A stretch of DNA of 64,000 bases, taken from assembly GCF_000517425.1 (NCBI RefSeq), contig NZ_CP006569.1:310001-374000 (forward strand), given 5' to 3'. This document shows, piece by piece, positions 8,704 to 19,929 of this stretch (its first letter is position 1; each line of letters opens with the position of its first letter). Origin of the DNA: Sodalis praecaptivus. Its GTDB lineage: Bacteria; Pseudomonadota; Gammaproteobacteria; Enterobacterales; Enterobacteriaceae. Under the pieces are notes generated by a model. The model was not told the origin of the DNA and made no database searches. It saw nothing but the letters and a program-made list of their open reading frames with translations. A program made the translations under genes and the position numbers.

Positions 8704-10182
8704 ATGGCTAACTATTTCAACACCTTAAATCTGCGCCAGCAGTTGGCGCAGTTGGGTAAATGTCGTTTCATGAGCCGCGATGAGTTCGTCGATGAAGCGG
8801 GTTACTTGCAAGGCAAAAAAGTGGTGATCATCGGCTGTGGCGCCCAGGGTTTAAACCAGGGGCTGAATATGCGTGACTCCGGGTTGGATATCGCCTACGC
8901 GCTGCGTAAAGAAGCGATCGACGAGAAGCGCCCCTCCTGGCGTAAAGCGACGGAAAACGGCTTTCGCGTCGGCACCTATGAAGAGCTGGTGCCGGAAGCG
9001 GACCTGGTCGTTAACCTGACGCCCGATAAACAACACTCCGCGGTGGTGCAGGCGGTACAACCGCTGATGAAACAAGGCGCCGCGCTGGGCTATTCCCACG
9101 GCTTCAACATTGTTGAAGTGGGCGAGCAAATCCGCCGCGACATCACCGTTATCATGGTGGCGCCGAAATGCCCTGGGACAGAGGTGCGCGAAGAGTACAA
9201 ACGGGGGTTTGGCGTACCGACCCTTATCGCCGTGCATCCGGAAAACGATCCGAAGGGCGAGGGGATGGCGCTGGCCAAAGCCTGGGCGGCTGCGACCGGT
9301 GGTCATCGTGCGGGGGTGCTGGAATCCTCCTTTGTCGCCGAGGTCAAGTCGGATCTGATGGGCGAGCAGACTATCCTGTGCGGTATGCTGCAGGCCGGCT
9401 CGCTGCTGTGCTTCGACAAGATGGTCGCCGACGGCGTCGACCCGGCCTACGCCGGCAAACTGATTCAGTTTGGCTGGGAAACCACTACCGAAGCGCTGAA
9501 GCAGGGCGGTATCACGCTGATGATGGACCGCTTGTCCAACAGCGCGAAGTTGCGCGCTTTTGCGCTGTCCGAGCAACTGAAGCAACTGATGCAGCCGCTG
9601 TTTGAAAAACACATGGACGATATCATTACCGGCGCCTTCTCCAGCGGCATGATGGCCGATTGGGCCAACGATGATGTCAAACTGCTCGGCTGGCGCGAAG
9701 AAACCGGCCGTACGCCGTTTGAAAATGCGCCGCAGTACGACGGCAAAATCAGCGAGCAGACCTATTTTGACCACGGCGTGTTGATGATCGCCATGGCAAA
9801 AGCCGGCGTGGAACTGGCATTTGAAACCATGACCCGTTCCGGTATCATTGCCGAATCGGCCTATTACGAATCCCTGCATGAATTGCCGCTCATCGCCAAT
9901 ACCGTCGCCCGCAAGCGTCTGTATGAGATGAACGTGGTCATTTCCGACACCGCCGAATACGGCAACTATCTGTTCGCCAATGCCGCCGTGCCGTTGCTTA
10001 AAGAGGCGTTTATGGGCAACCTGCAGGCGGGGGATTTGGGCAAACCGGTGGCCGAGGGGGAAATCGACAATGCGCGCCTGCGTGATGTTAACGAAGCGAT
10101 TCGCCAGCATCCGATCGAAATTGTAGGCGCCGAATTGCGCGGTTACATGAAGGATATGAAGCGCATCGCGGTCGCCAACTGA
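8704..10182 (+). CDS. ilvC: Ketol-acid reductoisomerase (class II)
   Basis: This NADPH- and Mg2+-dependent enzyme rearranges and reduces 2-acetolactate and 2-aceto-2-hydroxybutyrate to the dihydroxy acids used by IlvD. It has 492 residues, the long (class II) form with a duplicated C-terminal domain; E. coli IlvC has 491. The Rossmann motif IIGCGAQG lies near residues 39-46. A GGAGTTGCACC sequence supplies the ribosome binding site. It is a single-gene unit controlled by divergent ilvY and closed by the terminator at 10227-10255. Confidence 0.97.
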   Translation: MANYFNTLNLRQQLAQLGKCRFMSRDEFVDEAGYLQGKKVVIIGCGAQGLNQGLNMRDSGLDIAYALRKEAIDEKRPSWRKATENGFRVGTYEELVPEADLVVNLTPDKQHSAVVQAVQPLMKQGAALGYSHGFNIVEVGEQIRRDITVIMVAPKCPGTEVREEYKRGFGVPTLIAVHPENDPKGEGMALAKAWAAATGGHRAGVLESSFVAEVKSDLMGEQTILCGMLQAGSLLCFDKMVADGVDPAYAGKLIQFGWETTTEALKQGGITLMMDRLSNSAKLRAFALSEQLKQLMQPLFEKHMDDIITGAFSSGMMADWANDDVKLLGWREETGRTPFENAPQYDGKISEQTYFDHGVLMIAMAKAGVELAFETMTRSGIIAESAYYESLHELPLIANTVARKRLYEMNVVISDTAEYGNYLFANAAVPLLKEAFMGNLQAGDLGKPVAEGEIDNARLRDVNEAIRQHPIEIVGAELRGYMKDMKRIAVAN

Positions 10183-10226
10183 CAGGCGGTTGGGTCATCC
10201 CCCGGATGACGCGCCGACAGACTCAC

Positions 10227-10255
10227 GCCCCGCCGTTAGGCGGGGCTTTTTTTTT
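10227..10255 (+). terminator. Rho-independent terminator after ilvC
   Basis: GCCCCGCC and GGCGGGGC form an eight-pair perfect stem around GTTA, followed by nine T residues. It ends ilvC transcription before rep. Confidence 0.93.
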
Positions 10256-10403
10256 GCCTATTGCCGGCGAATGTGGCCCGACCGTGGCGAGGCAGGGGCG
10301 TTGGGGCACCCGTATCCTCATTACGACGGGGATAAACCCCGGCGCCGCTTTCTGCTACAATCCCCCTCCGTTCTCTGCCACCGTTTTTGCCCGGGAATAA
10401 CGA

Positions 10404-12431
10404 ATGCGCCTTAATCCGAGCCAACAACAAGCCGTCGAATTTGTCACTGGACCCTGCCTGGTGCTGGCCGGCGCCGGCTCGGGTAAAACGCGGGTCATCA
10501 CCAATAAAATCGCCCATTTGATCCGCGGTTGCGGTTACCAGGCGCGCCATATCGCGGCGGTCACCTTTACCAATAAAGCCTCGCGGGAGATGAAAGAGCG
10601 GGTGGCGCAAACCCTGGGCCGCGCTGAGGCGCGCGGCTTAACCGTCGCCACGTTCCATACGCTCGGGCTGGCTATCATCAAGCGCGAATATAAAGCATTG
10701 GGCATGAAGGCTAAATTTTCGCTGTTCGATGAGCAGGACCAACTGGCGCTGTTAAAGGATCTCACCGAGCCGTGGCTGGAAGGGGACAAAGACTTGCTTA
10801 ATCAGCTTACCGCCACCCTCTCCAACTGGAAAAATGATCTGTTGTCGCCGCCGCAGGCCGCGGCGGCCGCGCGTTCCGAGCGGGATAAACTGTTCGCCCA
10901 CTGTTACGAGCTCTACGACAATCATCTGGTTGCCTGCAATGTGCTGGATTTCGACGATTTGATCCTGCGACCCACTAAGCTGCTGCAGCGCGACGAGGCG
11001 GTGCGCGAGCGTTGGCAAAACCGGCTGCGCTATCTGCTGGTGGATGAGTATCAGGACACCAACACCAGCCAATATGAACTGGTAAAGCTGCTGGTAGGGC
11101 CGCGGGGCCGTTTCACCGTGGTGGGGGACGATGACCAGTCGATTTACTCCTGGCGTGGCGCGCGACCGCAAAATCTGGCGCTGTTGCAACAGGATTTCCC
11201 GACGCTCGCGGTGATTAAGCTGGAGCAGAACTACCGCTCCACCGAGCGCATACTCAACGCCGCCAATATTCTTATTGCCAACAACCCGCATGTCTTTGAG
11301 AAAAAGCTGTTTTCCCGGCTGGGCTATGGCGAAATCCTAAAGGTTGTCACCGCCAATAATGAAGATCACGAGGCCGAGCGGGTGGTGGGAGAATTGATCG
11401 CCCACCATTTCATCAACAAGACCCGCTATCGCGATTACGCCATTCTGTATCGCGGTAATCACCAGTCGCGGCTGTTTGAAAAGATGCTGATGCAGAACCG
11501 CATTCCTTATCGCATCTCCGGCGGCACGTCGTTTTTCTCACGCCCCGAGATTAAGGATCTGCTCGCCTATCTGCGCGTGCTGACCAATCCCGATGACGAT
11601 AGCGCGTTTTTGCGAATGGTGAACACGCCGCGCCGGGAGATCGGCGCGGCGACGCTGGCGAAGTTGGGTACCTGGGCGACACAGCGCGACAAGAGCCTAT
11701 TCACCGCCAGCTTCGATCTGGGCCTGGAGCAAACGCTGAGCGGCCGCGGCCTGGAATCGCTGCAACAGTTCACCCGCTGGCTGGCGGGCATTGCCCGCCA
11801 GGCGGAGCGGGAGCCGGTCGCGGCGGTGCGTGAACTCATCCACGGTATCGACTATGAAAGCTGGCTGTATGAAAGCTCTCCCGGTCCGAGAGCGGCGGAA
11901 ATGCGGATGAAGAATGTTAACCAGCTGTTCAGCTGGATGACCGAGATGCTTACCGGCTCCGATTTGAATGAGGCGATGACGCTTGATCAGGTGGTCACCC
12001 GTTTTACTCTGCGCGATATGATGGAGCGCGGCGAGAGCGAGGAGGAGTTGGATCAGGTGCAGCTGATGACGCTGCACGCCTCTAAGGGGTTGGAGTTTCC
12101 CTATGTCTTCCTGGTCGGCATGGAGGAGGGACTGTTACCGCATCAAAGCAGTATCGACGAGAACAATATTGATGAGGAGCGCCGCCTGGCTTATGTCGGC
12201 ATTACCCGCGCGCAAAAGGAATTAACTTTCACCCTGTGCCGCGAGCGGCGTCAATACGGTGAACTGGTCAAACCGGAACCGAGCCGCTTCTTGCTGGAAC
12301 TGCCGCAGGACGATTTGGCGTGGGAGCAAGTGCGTAAACCGGTCAGCGCCGAGGAGCGGATGAGCCGTGGACAGGGCCATCTGGCCAGTCTTCGCGCTCA
12401 GTTGGCCAAGGCGCGCGGCGAGGGCGGCTAA
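10404..12431 (+). CDS. rep: ATP-dependent DNA helicase Rep
   Basis: This superfamily 1A 3'-5' helicase clears proteins ahead of replication forks and restarts stalled forks. It has 675 residues against 673 in E. coli, with matching sequence throughout. Walker A is AGAGSGKTR with Lys28; the DEYQDTN motif (Walker B) and [13 protein letters not shown] (motif III) are present. Motif V and VI segments ([16 protein letters not shown] and [15 protein letters not shown]) are intact. In E. coli ppiC separates ilvC and rep; here it is absent. gppA is convergent. Confidence 0.97.
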   Translation: MRLNPSQQQAVEFVTGPCLVLAGAGSGKTRVITNKIAHLIRGCGYQARHIAAVTFTNKASREMKERVAQTLGRAEARGLTVATFHTLGLAIIKREYKALGMKAKFSLFDEQDQLALLKDLTEPWLEGDKDLLNQLTATLSNWKNDLLSPPQAAAAARSERDKLFAHCYELYDNHLVACNVLDFDDLILRPTKLLQRDEAVRERWQNRLRYLLVDEYQDTNTSQYELVKLLVGPRGRFTVVGDDDQSIYSWRGARPQNLALLQQDFPTLAVIKLEQNYRSTERILNAANILIANNPHVFEKKLFSRLGYGEILKVVTANNEDHEAERVVGELIAHHFINKTRYRDYAILYRGNHQSRLFEKMLMQNRIPYRISGGTSFFSRPEIKDLLAYLRVLTNPDDDSAFLRMVNTPRREIGAATLAKLGTWATQRDKSLFTASFDLGLEQTLSGRGLESLQQFTRWLAGIARQAEREPVAAVRELIHGIDYESWLYESSPGPRAAEMRMKNVNQLFSWMTEMLTGSDLNEAMTLDQVVTRFTLRDMMERGESEEELDQVQLMTLHASKGLEFPYVFLVGMEEGLLPHQSSIDENNIDEERRLAYVGITRAQKELTFTLCRERRQYGELVKPEPSRFLLELPQDDLAWEQVRKPVSAEERMSRGQGHLASLRAQLAKARGEGG

Positions 12432-12491
12432 GCTATTTCCCGCTTAGCGCGGCAACAGCGGCCGCGACGGGGCGTAAGCTGAGCCGATCGC

Positions 12492-13991
12492 TCAGCTTTG
12501 CGGTGCTTCTTCCAGCAGTAACGGCCAGTGGACGTAACTCTGCCACTGGCTTTCTTGCTCCAGGTATTCCGCCCGCAGCGGATGCTGGTTCAACCAGTCG
12601 TGGGGTAACAGGACGTGCAGCGTCTCGTCCATGGCGCGCAGCTCCACCGCGGGTAACGCGTCGTCGCGCCGGCGGCTGGCAAAGATGATCGCCAGCCGCA
12701 TCAACCGACATAAGCGTTGAGCGATGCGCGGCGGCAGGCTATTTTGCTCATTCAACTGAGTGAGATCGATGTGGTTGCTCTGGTTTTGCAGCAGCGTGGC
12801 GATAAGCTTTTGCTGGGCGGGGGTAAAACCGGGAAGGTCGGTATGGCGGACGAGATAGGCGGCATGGTGCGGAGCGCGTTTAATATCAATGCTTAGGCCG
12901 ATTTCGTGGATCATGCTGGCGCAGCGCAAAAGCGTGAAACATCGCTCGTCCAATTGCCAGGTCTCGGCCACCTGACGGGCGAATCCGTCCGCTAGCCGGG
13001 CGACCCGCTGCGCCTGCTCGGTATCCAGCTGATAGCGGCGCTGCAAGTTTTCCAGGGTGCGCTGGCGGATATCGCCGCCGGCCGGCAACGCCATCATGCC
13101 GTACATCATCCCCTCGCGCAGCGCGCCGCCCGCCAGGGTCATGGTCTTGATGCCGAGTTCGGCAAATACCGCCAGCAAAATCGCCAGCCCGCTCGGGAAC
13201 ACCAGCGCTCGATCCAGCGTCAGACCTTCGATTTCCAGCTCTTCGAGCTTGCCGCAGTGAATGGCGCGCTGTTTAAGCTGCAGCAGTTTGCTGAGCGTAA
13301 TATGTTCATCCATCCCCTGGGCAACCATAATTTCTTGCAGCGCCTGCACCGTGCCGGAGGCGCCGACGCACACCTGCCAGCCCCGGGCCAGCAGTCGGAA
13401 AGCGACCGGGCGGATTTTTTCGCGCGCCGCGTGCTCCGCCCGCTCGAAGTTTTCCCGTGTCAGGCTGCGGTCGTTAAAATAGCGCTCCAGCCAGGTGACG
13501 CAGCCCATTTCCAGACTGAACAATTCCAGCGCCTGCGCGCCGCGCCCCACTACCAGCTCGGTGCTACCGCCGCCGATATCCACCACCAAACGTTCATCGG
13601 AGCCGCCGGTCGTGTGGGCGACGCCCTGATAGATAAGCCGGGCCTCTTCTTCGCCCGAAATGACCTGCACCGGACAGCCCAGAATATCACTGGCCGGGCC
13701 GAGAAATTCCGCCGCGTTAGTGGCCAGGCGCAGGGTGGCGGTGGCCACCACGCGGACGTGGGCGGGAGGGATATCCTGCAAATGTTCGGCAAACAGGCGC
13801 AGGCACTGCCAGCCGCGCTGCATCGCGTCGCTGGAAAGCCGGTTATCGCCGTTGAGCCCGGCGGCCAGACGCACTTTACGCTTGATGCGCGCCAGCGTCT
13901 GGACGGTGCCGGACACCTCACGCACCACCAACATATGAAAGCTGTTGGAGCCTAAGTCAATGGCGGCATAGAGTGAGGAGGCGCTTATCAT
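12492..13991 (-). CDS. gppA: Guanosine-5'-triphosphate,3'-diphosphate pyrophosphatase
   Basis: This enzyme of the sugar kinase/Hsp70/actin superfamily hydrolyses pppGpp to ppGpp and also acts as an exopolyphosphatase, so it tunes the stringent response. It has 499 residues against 494 in E. coli. The phosphate-1 loop [11 protein letters not shown] is at the N-terminus, and the [10 protein letters not shown] (phosphate-2) and [12 protein letters not shown] segments follow. It lies six bases downstream of rhlB on the same strand and is probably co-transcribed with it. Confidence 0.95.
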   Translation of the reverse strand: MISASSLYAAIDLGSNSFHMLVVREVSGTVQTLARIKRKVRLAAGLNGDNRLSSDAMQRGWQCLRLFAEHLQDIPPAHVRVVATATLRLATNAAEFLGPASDILGCPVQVISGEEEARLIYQGVAHTTGGSDERLVVDIGGGSTELVVGRGAQALELFSLEMGCVTWLERYFNDRSLTRENFERAEHAAREKIRPVAFRLLARGWQVCVGASGTVQALQEIMVAQGMDEHITLSKLLQLKQRAIHCGKLEELEIEGLTLDRALVFPSGLAILLAVFAELGIKTMTLAGGALREGMMYGMMALPAGGDIRQRTLENLQRRYQLDTEQAQRVARLADGFARQVAETWQLDERCFTLLRCASMIHEIGLSIDIKRAPHHAAYLVRHTDLPGFTPAQQKLIATLLQNQSNHIDLTQLNEQNSLPPRIAQRLCRLMRLAIIFASRRRDDALPAVELRAMDETLHVLLPHDWLNQHPLRAEYLEQESQWQSYVHWPLLLEEAPQS

Positions 13992-13997
13992 CTGCGT

Positions 13998-15284
13998 TTA
14001 GCCCGGACGTTTACGGTTATGGCGCGGCGCGCCGCTGCGCCGCGGGCCGCCGCTGCGGCGGGGACCACTGCCGTTGCGGGGGCGGGTCAACCGTTTTGGC
14101 GCGGGCAGGTCGGTCAGCAGTGCGTCGCTGTTGTATTTACTAACGGGGATCTGATGGCCAATATAGCTTTCTATCGCGGTAAGATTCAATGCATATTCTT
14201 CACACGCCAGGCTGATGGAACACCCGCTCTCGCCGGCACGGCCGGTCCGGCCGATACGGTGGACGTAATCTTCGCAGTCGTCCGGCAGATCATAATTGAA
14301 AACGTGGGTCACGGAGGGAATATGCAGTCCGCGGGCGGCCACGTCCGTCGCCACCAGGATATCCAGCGCGCCCTGGGTAAACTCTTCTAAGATGCGCAGG
14401 CGCCGCTTCTGCGAGACATCGCCGGTCAGCAGCCCGACGCGATGACCGTCAGCGGCCAGGTGGCCCCAGATATCCTCACAGCGGTGCTTGGTATTGGCGA
14501 AAATGATACACCGGTCGGGCCACTCTTCCTCGACCAAGGTTTGCAGCAGGCGCATTTTTTCTTCATTAGAAGGATAAAACAGCTCCTCTTGTATGCGGTG
14601 GCCCGTTTTCTGCAGCGGCTCCACTTCAACATACTCGGCGTTATTCATATGCTCGAACGCCAGCTCGCGCACCCGATAAGAGAGGGTGGCGGAAAACAGC
14701 ATGTTCAGCCGTTCAGCGGCGGCGGGCATCCGGCGGAACAGCCAGCGGATATCTTTGATAAAGCCGAGGTCGAACATTCGATCGGCCTCGTCCAGCACCA
14801 CCACCTGAATGGCGCCCATATTGACGTAATTCTGTTTGGTGTAGTCAATCAGCCTGCCGGTGGTGCCCACCAGGATGTCGACCCCGGCTTCCAGCACTTT
14901 CAGCTGTTTATCATAACCATCGCCGCCGTAGGCCAGCCCCATTTTCAGGCCGGTCGCCTGGGCTAATGGTTCGGCATCGGAATGGATTTGCACCGCCAGC
15001 TCGCGGGTAGGCGCCATAATCAACGCGCGCGGCTGATTGGTTTGACGCCCCTCGGCGGCAGGGTGGGTGAGTAAATGATGAAACGTGGCCGTTAGAAAGG
15101 CCAGCGTTTTGCCGGTACCGGTTTGCGCCTGGCCCGCGACGTCTTTGCCCGCAAGCGTAATGGGCAAAGTCAGCGCTTGAATGGGCGTACAATTGTTAAA
15201 GCCTTTAGAATCAAGCGCTTCAACGATTAACGGGTGCAGGGCGAAGTCGGAAAACTTCTTTTCTGTTAAGTGTGTTTTGCTCAT
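13998..15284 (-). CDS. rhlB: ATP-dependent RNA helicase RhlB
   Basis: This DEAD-box helicase of the RNA degradosome binds RNase E and unwinds structured RNA. It has 428 residues (E. coli 421). The visible motifs in order are the Q motif with [13 protein letters not shown] (motif I), PTRELA (Ia), DEADRMF (II), FSATLS (III), the [12 protein letters not shown] region and [10 protein letters not shown] (VI). The C-terminal tail is basic and Arg/Gly/Pro-rich ([18 protein letters not shown]), suited to RNA binding. It is divergent from trxA. Confidence 0.96.
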   Translation of the reverse strand: MSKTHLTEKKFSDFALHPLIVEALDSKGFNNCTPIQALTLPITLAGKDVAGQAQTGTGKTLAFLTATFHHLLTHPAAEGRQTNQPRALIMAPTRELAVQIHSDAEPLAQATGLKMGLAYGGDGYDKQLKVLEAGVDILVGTTGRLIDYTKQNYVNMGAIQVVVLDEADRMFDLGFIKDIRWLFRRMPAAAERLNMLFSATLSYRVRELAFEHMNNAEYVEVEPLQKTGHRIQEELFYPSNEEKMRLLQTLVEEEWPDRCIIFANTKHRCEDIWGHLAADGHRVGLLTGDVSQKRRLRILEEFTQGALDILVATDVAARGLHIPSVTHVFNYDLPDDCEDYVHRIGRTGRAGESGCSISLACEEYALNLTAIESYIGHQIPVSKYNSDALLTDLPAPKRLTRPRNGSGPRRSGGPRRSGAPRHNRKRPG

Positions 15285-15401
15285 AGTGTGGTAGAATAAC
15301 AGTTAACTATTGCATTACGAAAGTGTATACAGTGAAATAAAGTCAACCTGTTGTTGGTCATTGCTGCAACGGCAGGTAACGATAATTCTGTGGAGTAAAA
15401 C

Positions 15402-15728
15402 ATGAGCGATAAAATTATTCATCTGAGTGACGACAGCTTCGAAAAGGACGTATTACAGGCCAAAGGGCTGTTTTTGGTCGATTTCTGGGCCGAATGGTGT
15501 GGTCCTTGTAAAATGATTGCGCCTATTCTGGCAGAAGTCGCTGATGAATTCGACGGCAAACTGACCATCGCTAAATTGAACATCGACGAGAATCCGGCCA
15601 CTGCACCTAAGTATGGTATCCGCGGTATTCCCACCCTGTTGCTGTTCCGCGATGGTGAAGTGGTAGCCACCAAAGTTGGCGCCCTGTCCAAAGGACAGTT
15701 GAAAGAGTTCCTTAACGCAAATCTGTAA
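15402..15728 (+). CDS. trxA: Thioredoxin 1
   Basis: This small cytosolic dithiol oxidoreductase reduces disulfides in ribonucleotide reductase, PAPS reductase, methionine sulfoxide reductases and others. The active site WCGPC contributes Cys33 and Cys36. The cis-proline loop [11 protein letters not shown] is present. Its 108 residues are one shorter than E. coli (the terminal Ala is absent). A GTGGAG ribosome binding site precedes it. rho follows after a long leader. Confidence 0.97.
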   Translation: MSDKIIHLSDDSFEKDVLQAKGLFLVDFWAEWCGPCKMIAPILAEVADEFDGKLTIAKLNIDENPATAPKYGIRGIPTLLLFRDGEVVATKVGALSKGQLKEFLNANL

Positions 15729-16119
15729 GCGGTATTGCGCATCTTCCTCTGGGCGCTGGCGTTCATAAGCATTTCTCATATTGACCGCTAGACGCCCATC
15801 AAGAACCATGCTAAGTTTATGTCCACTGCATTGTGATCTTACCTGTAGTTTGAATCTGAGCTTTACTCTTTGCCCGCACCCCGTTGTAAGAAAGTACCAA
15901 ACGTGACCAACGAGGGCGTCAGGCAGGCGGGATTTAAATTAATCCGTTGTTAGGCACTCTTAATCTCAGTCTTCTTGTTATTCATATTGCATGAGTCGCT
16001 GTTCATCAGCCCAAACGGGATTTCCCGGGATTAAATGCCATAGACAGGCACGGTTTTACGCTGCCATACCATCCACAAAATCAGTTCGAGATATACCCCG
16101 AGTTTAAGAACCCACCATT
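15729..16119 (+). promoter_or_regulatory. trxA-rho interval and rho leader
   Basis: A 391-base interval separates trxA and rho. In E. coli rho has a long untranslated leader through which Rho limits its own expression. This interval has stretches poor in G and rich in C and T, such as around 15860-15890, that could serve as Rho-loading (rut) sequence. A short open frame at 15808-15906 is listed separately. I see no strong intrinsic terminator after trxA. Confidence 0.45.
15808..15906 (+). CDS. Possible short ORF in the rho leader
   Basis: A 32-codon frame (begins MLSLCPLHCDLTCSLN, ends RKYQT) lies in the rho leader where E. coli has the 33-codon rhoL. The sequence does not resemble the E. 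coli peptide and there is no good Shine-Dalgarno sequence, so it may simply be a chance frame. The similar length and position are the only support. Confidence 0.2.
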   Translation: MLSLCPLHCDLTCSLNLSFTLCPHPVVRKYQT

Positions 16120-17379
16120 ATGAACCTTACCGAATTAAAAAATACGCCGGTTTCAGAGCTAGTGACCCTCGGCGAGAATATGGGGCTGGAAAACCTGGCC
16201 CGCATGCGTAAACAAGACATCATCTTCGCCATCCTCAAGCAGCATGCCAAGAGCGGCGAGGATATCTTCGGCGATGGCGTGCTGGAAATTTTGCAGGACG
16301 GATTCGGTTTTCTCCGCTCCAGCGACAGTTCCTACCTTGCCGGCCCCGATGATATTTACGTTTCCCCCAGCCAGATCCGCCGCTTTAACCTGCGCACCGG
16401 CGACACCATTTCCGGCAAGATCCGTCCGCCGAAAGAGGGCGAGCGCTACTTTGCGCTGCTGAAAGTCAACGAAGTCAACTACGACAAGCCGGAAAACGCC
16501 CGCAACAAGATCCTGTTTGAAAACCTGACGCCGCTGCACGCCAATTCGCGTTTGCGCATGGAGCGCGGTAACGGCTCTACCGAAGATTTGACCGCGCGCG
16601 TTCTGGATCTTGCCTCGCCTATCGGCCGCGGCCAGCGTGGCCTGATCGTGGCGCCGCCGAAAGCCGGTAAAACCATGCTGCTGCAAAATATCGCCCAAAG
16701 CATCGCCTATAATCACCCCGACTGCGTGCTGATGGTGCTGCTGATTGACGAACGTCCGGAAGAGGTGACCGAGATGCAGCGTCTGGTGAAAGGCGAAGTC
16801 ATCGCTTCGACCTTCGACGAGCCGGCGTCTCGCCACGTGCAGGTCGCCGAAATGGTGATAGAAAAAGCCAAGCGCCTGGTTGAACATAAGAAAGACGTTA
16901 TAATCCTGCTGGACTCCATTACCCGCCTGGCGCGCGCCTACAACACCGTCGTACCCGCTTCCGGCAAGGTATTGACCGGCGGTGTCGACGCCAACGCCCT
17001 GCATCGTCCGAAACGTTTCTTCGGCGCCGCGCGTAATATGGAAGAGGGCGGTAGCCTGACCATCATCGCCACCGCGCTTATCGATACCGGCTCGAAGATG
17101 GACGAAGTGATTTACGAAGAGTTCAAGGGCACAGGCAACATGGAACTGCACCTGTCGCGTAAAATCGCCGAGAAACGTGTTTTCCCGGCGATCGATTACA
17201 ACCGCTCAGGGACCCGTAAAGAAGAATTACTTACCACTCAGGAAGAGCTACAGAAAATGTGGATCCTGCGCAAAATCATCCACCCGATGGGTGAAATTGA
17301 TGCGATGGAATTCCTGATGAACAAGTTGGCGATGACCAAAACCAACGATGAATTCTTCGACATGATGAAACGTTCGTAA
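16120..17379 (+). CDS. rho: Transcription termination factor Rho
   Basis: This hexameric RNA-dependent ATPase/helicase ends transcription of untranslated RNA. It has 419 residues, the E. coli length, and is nearly identical to it. The N-terminal helical domain (1-48) and cold-shock-like RNA-binding domain (about 50-125, GFGFLRS) are followed by the ATPase core with Walker A APPKAGKT (Lys184) and the [15 protein letters not shown] Walker B region; GKVLTGGVD is the Q-loop region. It is followed by a strong terminator that separates it from the ECA operon. Confidence 0.98.
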   Translation: MNLTELKNTPVSELVTLGENMGLENLARMRKQDIIFAILKQHAKSGEDIFGDGVLEILQDGFGFLRSSDSSYLAGPDDIYVSPSQIRRFNLRTGDTISGKIRPPKEGERYFALLKVNEVNYDKPENARNKILFENLTPLHANSRLRMERGNGSTEDLTARVLDLASPIGRGQRGLIVAPPKAGKTMLLQNIAQSIAYNHPDCVLMVLLIDERPEEVTEMQRLVKGEVIASTFDEPASRHVQVAEMVIEKAKRLVEHKKDVIILLDSITRLARAYNTVVPASGKVLTGGVDANALHRPKRFFGAARNMEEGGSLTIIATALIDTGSKMDEVIYEEFKGTGNMELHLSRKIAEKRVFPAIDYNRSGTRKEELLTTQEELQKMWILRKIIHPMGEIDAMEFLMNKLAMTKTNDEFFDMMKRS

Positions 17380-17398
17380 GTCACAAAAACTCGGGTAG

Positions 17399-17428
17399 CG
17401 CCACGTGAGAACGTGGCGTTTTTCTTTT
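17399..17428 (+). terminator. Terminator after rho
   Basis: CGCCACGT and ACGTGGCG form a perfect eight-pair stem around GAGA, followed by TTTTTCTTTT. It separates rho from wecA. Confidence 0.92.
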
Positions 17429-17658
17429 CTAATGCTAGGATAGTCACATCTTTGGTGTGTCCGGTTACACGCGTCTGTGCCTGTCCGGGCGATTTTGATC
17501 CTATCTGCACGCCTGACGGAGATTCAGGTGGAACATAAAGAGATAACAGAAACCCTATTTCGTTGTCACAAAACTCAGTGACGAGTAAGGCATCGGAGTT
17601 GAGGCGTAAACCATGGTGACGCATTGAACGACCTGATGGATGCAGAGAGCTTTCTATT

Positions 17659-18774
17659 GTGAACATACTCAATATGAGTACTGATTTTGTTGCTATTTTT
17701 CTGTTTTCTTTGCTCTTTTTGTTTTTAGCGCGCAAGGTTGCCAAAAAAATAGGCCTGGTCGACAAGCCCAACTACCGCAAACGCCACCAGGGGCAGATCC
17801 CTCTGGTGGGCGGTATTTCCATTTATGCCGGCATCTGCTTCGCCTTTCTCTACACGGATCATTATATTCCTCACGTGTCGCTGTACCTGATGTGCGCAGG
17901 CGTCCTGGTCGTGACCGGCGCGCTTGACGATCGGTTCGATATCAGCGTGGTGGCGCGCGCCATCATCCAGGCGCTGGTCGCGGTGGCGATGATGGTCTTC
18001 AGCGGCCGCTATATTAATAGCCTGGGCTACATTTTCGGGCCGTGGGAAATGGTGCTGGGGCCATTTGGTTACTTGGTGACGCTATTCGCCGTCTGGGCGG
18101 CGATCAACGCGTTCAATATGGTGGACGGTATCGACGGCCTGTTGGGCGGCCTCTCCTGCGTGTCTCTTGGCGCCATGGGCATCCTGCTCACGTTGGACAA
18201 TAATCCAGGCCTGGCGCTGTGGTGTTTTGCCATGATCGCCGCCATTTTGCCCTATATTTTATTAAACCTTGGGGTGTTCGGCCGACGCTATAAAGTGTTT
18301 ATGGGCGATGCCGGCAGCACCATGATCGGCTTCACGATTATCTGGCTGTTGCTGCAAAGCACCCAGGGCTGGGGGCACCCGATGAATCCCGTGACCGCCC
18401 TGTGGATCATCGCCGTGCCGCTGATGGATATGATAGCCATTATGTACCGCCGGATGCGCAAAGGCATGAGCCCGTTTGCGCCCGACCGGCAGCATATTCA
18501 CCACCTGATCATGCGCGCGGGCTTCAGCTCGCGCCAGGCGTTTATCATCATTACACTCACCGCCGCGCTACTGGCGTTTTTCGGCGTGGCGGGGGAACGC
18601 TGGCTGCGCTGGCCGGAGTCGGTCATGTTGTTGCTGTGGATCGGGGTGTTTTTACTGTATGGCTACGTACTGAAATGCGCCTGGCGGGTCGCCCGCTTCG
18701 TCAAGCGAACCAAGCGGCGGCTTAGCCACTACAAAAAAAACACCACCTTAAACGGAAATTCGGGGCGAAAATGA
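17659..18774 (+). CDS. wecA: UDP-GlcNAc:undecaprenyl-phosphate GlcNAc-1-phosphate transferase
   Basis: This polytopic inner-membrane enzyme makes the lipid I precursor und-PP-GlcNAc for enterobacterial common antigen (and often for O antigen). It has 371 residues against 367 in E. coli, starting at GTG like the E. coli gene. About eleven hydrophobic segments are evident. Diagnostic sites are ALDDRFDIS, the NAFNMVDGIDGL Asp-rich loop, FMGDAGS and the HIHHLIMR His-box. The basic C-terminal tail (RFVKRTKRRL) is cytosolic. First gene of the ECA operon; its stop overlaps the wzzE start by four bases. Confidence 0.96.
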   Translation: MNILNMSTDFVAIFLFSLLFLFLARKVAKKIGLVDKPNYRKRHQGQIPLVGGISIYAGICFAFLYTDHYIPHVSLYLMCAGVLVVTGALDDRFDISVVARAIIQALVAVAMMVFSGRYINSLGYIFGPWEMVLGPFGYLVTLFAVWAAINAFNMVDGIDGLLGGLSCVSLGAMGILLTLDNNPGLALWCFAMIAAILPYILLNLGVFGRRYKVFMGDAGSTMIGFTIIWLLLQSTQGWGHPMNPVTALWIIAVPLMDMIAIMYRRMRKGMSPFAPDRQHIHHLIMRAGFSSRQAFIIITLTAALLAFFGVAGERWLRWPESVMLLLWIGVFLLYGYVLKCAWRVARFVKRTKRRLSHYKKNTTLNGNSGRK

Positions 18775-19823
18775 CACCTGCTAGCTCACCCTCCTCCGCC
18801 GGCCGGGGACAGGCTATCGACAATGAACTGGACTTGCGCGGTTTGCTATGCGTGCTGTGGCGCGGCAAGGTTACCGTCATCGCCTATGCGCTCGCGTTTG
18901 CGCTGGGCGCGCTTATATACTCCTTCGTGGTGCGCCAGGAGTGGACCGCCATCGCCATTACCGACAAACCGACGGTGAATGTACTGGGCGGCTACTTCTC
19001 CCAGCAGCAGTTTTTGCGCAATTTGGATGTGAAAAATACCGCGCTGCCGACCTCTGACACCCCCTCGATTGCCGATGAAGCGTATCAGGAATTCTTGCGC
19101 CAGCTCGCATCCTACGACACCCGCCGGGATTTCTGGCTCGCCAGCCCCTATTATCAAACGCGCAAAAAGGGCGACGTCCACGCCGACGCGGTGCTGCTGG
19201 ATGAGTTGATCAACGCCATTCAGTTCCTGCCGCGCGACGAGGTGAAAAAACTGCCCGACAGCGCGCGGCTGGTGGCGGAGACCGCGCCGGACGCCAATCA
19301 GCTGCTGCGTCGCTATGTGGATTTCGCCAACCAGCGCGCGGCCAACCTTCTCAATGAGGATGTTATGGCCGCCTGGGCCGCGCGCACCGTTTCGCTCAAA
19401 GCGCAGGTGAAGCGGCAGGAGGCGGTGGCCGCGGCGGTCTATCAGCGCGAGCAGCAACAGCTTAATCAGGCGTTGAAACTGGCGCTCGCGCAGGGTATCG
19501 ACCGCAGCCGAACCGACGTCGCCGCTGAGAATTTGCCGCAATCCGAAATGTTTCTGCTGGGACACCCGCTCCTGCAGGCACGTTTGGACGCTCTGCAGGC
19601 GGCCGGACCGGCCTATGATACCGATTACGACCAAAACCGCGCGATGTTGACTACCCTCAATGTAGGGCCGGTTTTAAACAAAAGCTTTAAGACCTACCGT
19701 TATTTGAGGACCCCTGAAGAGCCGGTAAAACGCGATAAGCCACGCCGCCTGTTCCTGCTTGTGCTGTGGGGAGCCGTAGGTATGCTGCTGGGCGCGGGCG
19801 TCGCGCTGGCGCGCCGTCGTTAA
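18771..19823 (+). CDS. wzzE: ECA chain-length regulator WzzE
   Basis: This polysaccharide co-polymerase sets the modal length of ECA chains together with WzyE. The 350 residues (E. coli 348) have the family layout: a short cytosolic N-terminus, a first membrane helix around 37-55 (VIAYALAFALGALIYSFVV), a large periplasmic helical domain, and a C-terminal helix (LFLLVLWGAVGMLLGAG) preceded by the Pro-rich PEEPVKRDKPR segment. It is translationally coupled to wecA. Confidence 0.94.
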   Translation: MTPASSPSSAGRGQAIDNELDLRGLLCVLWRGKVTVIAYALAFALGALIYSFVVRQEWTAIAITDKPTVNVLGGYFSQQQFLRNLDVKNTALPTSDTPSIADEAYQEFLRQLASYDTRRDFWLASPYYQTRKKGDVHADAVLLDELINAIQFLPRDEVKKLPDSARLVAETAPDANQLLRRYVDFANQRAANLLNEDVMAAWAARTVSLKAQVKRQEAVAAAVYQREQQQLNQALKLALAQGIDRSRTDVAAENLPQSEMFLLGHPLLQARLDALQAAGPAYDTDYDQNRAMLTTLNVGPVLNKSFKTYRYLRTPEEPVKRDKPRRLFLLVLWGAVGMLLGAGVALARRR

Positions 19824-19929
19824 TGCCGCCGACAGGCATTAAACTGTCGGAATAGTCCGCTGCCGTTAGCCGCGCGGCCGAATGTATTCCAAGCCGTTGC
19901 CGGCTTTGCTCAGAATAAAGGGAACTGTT

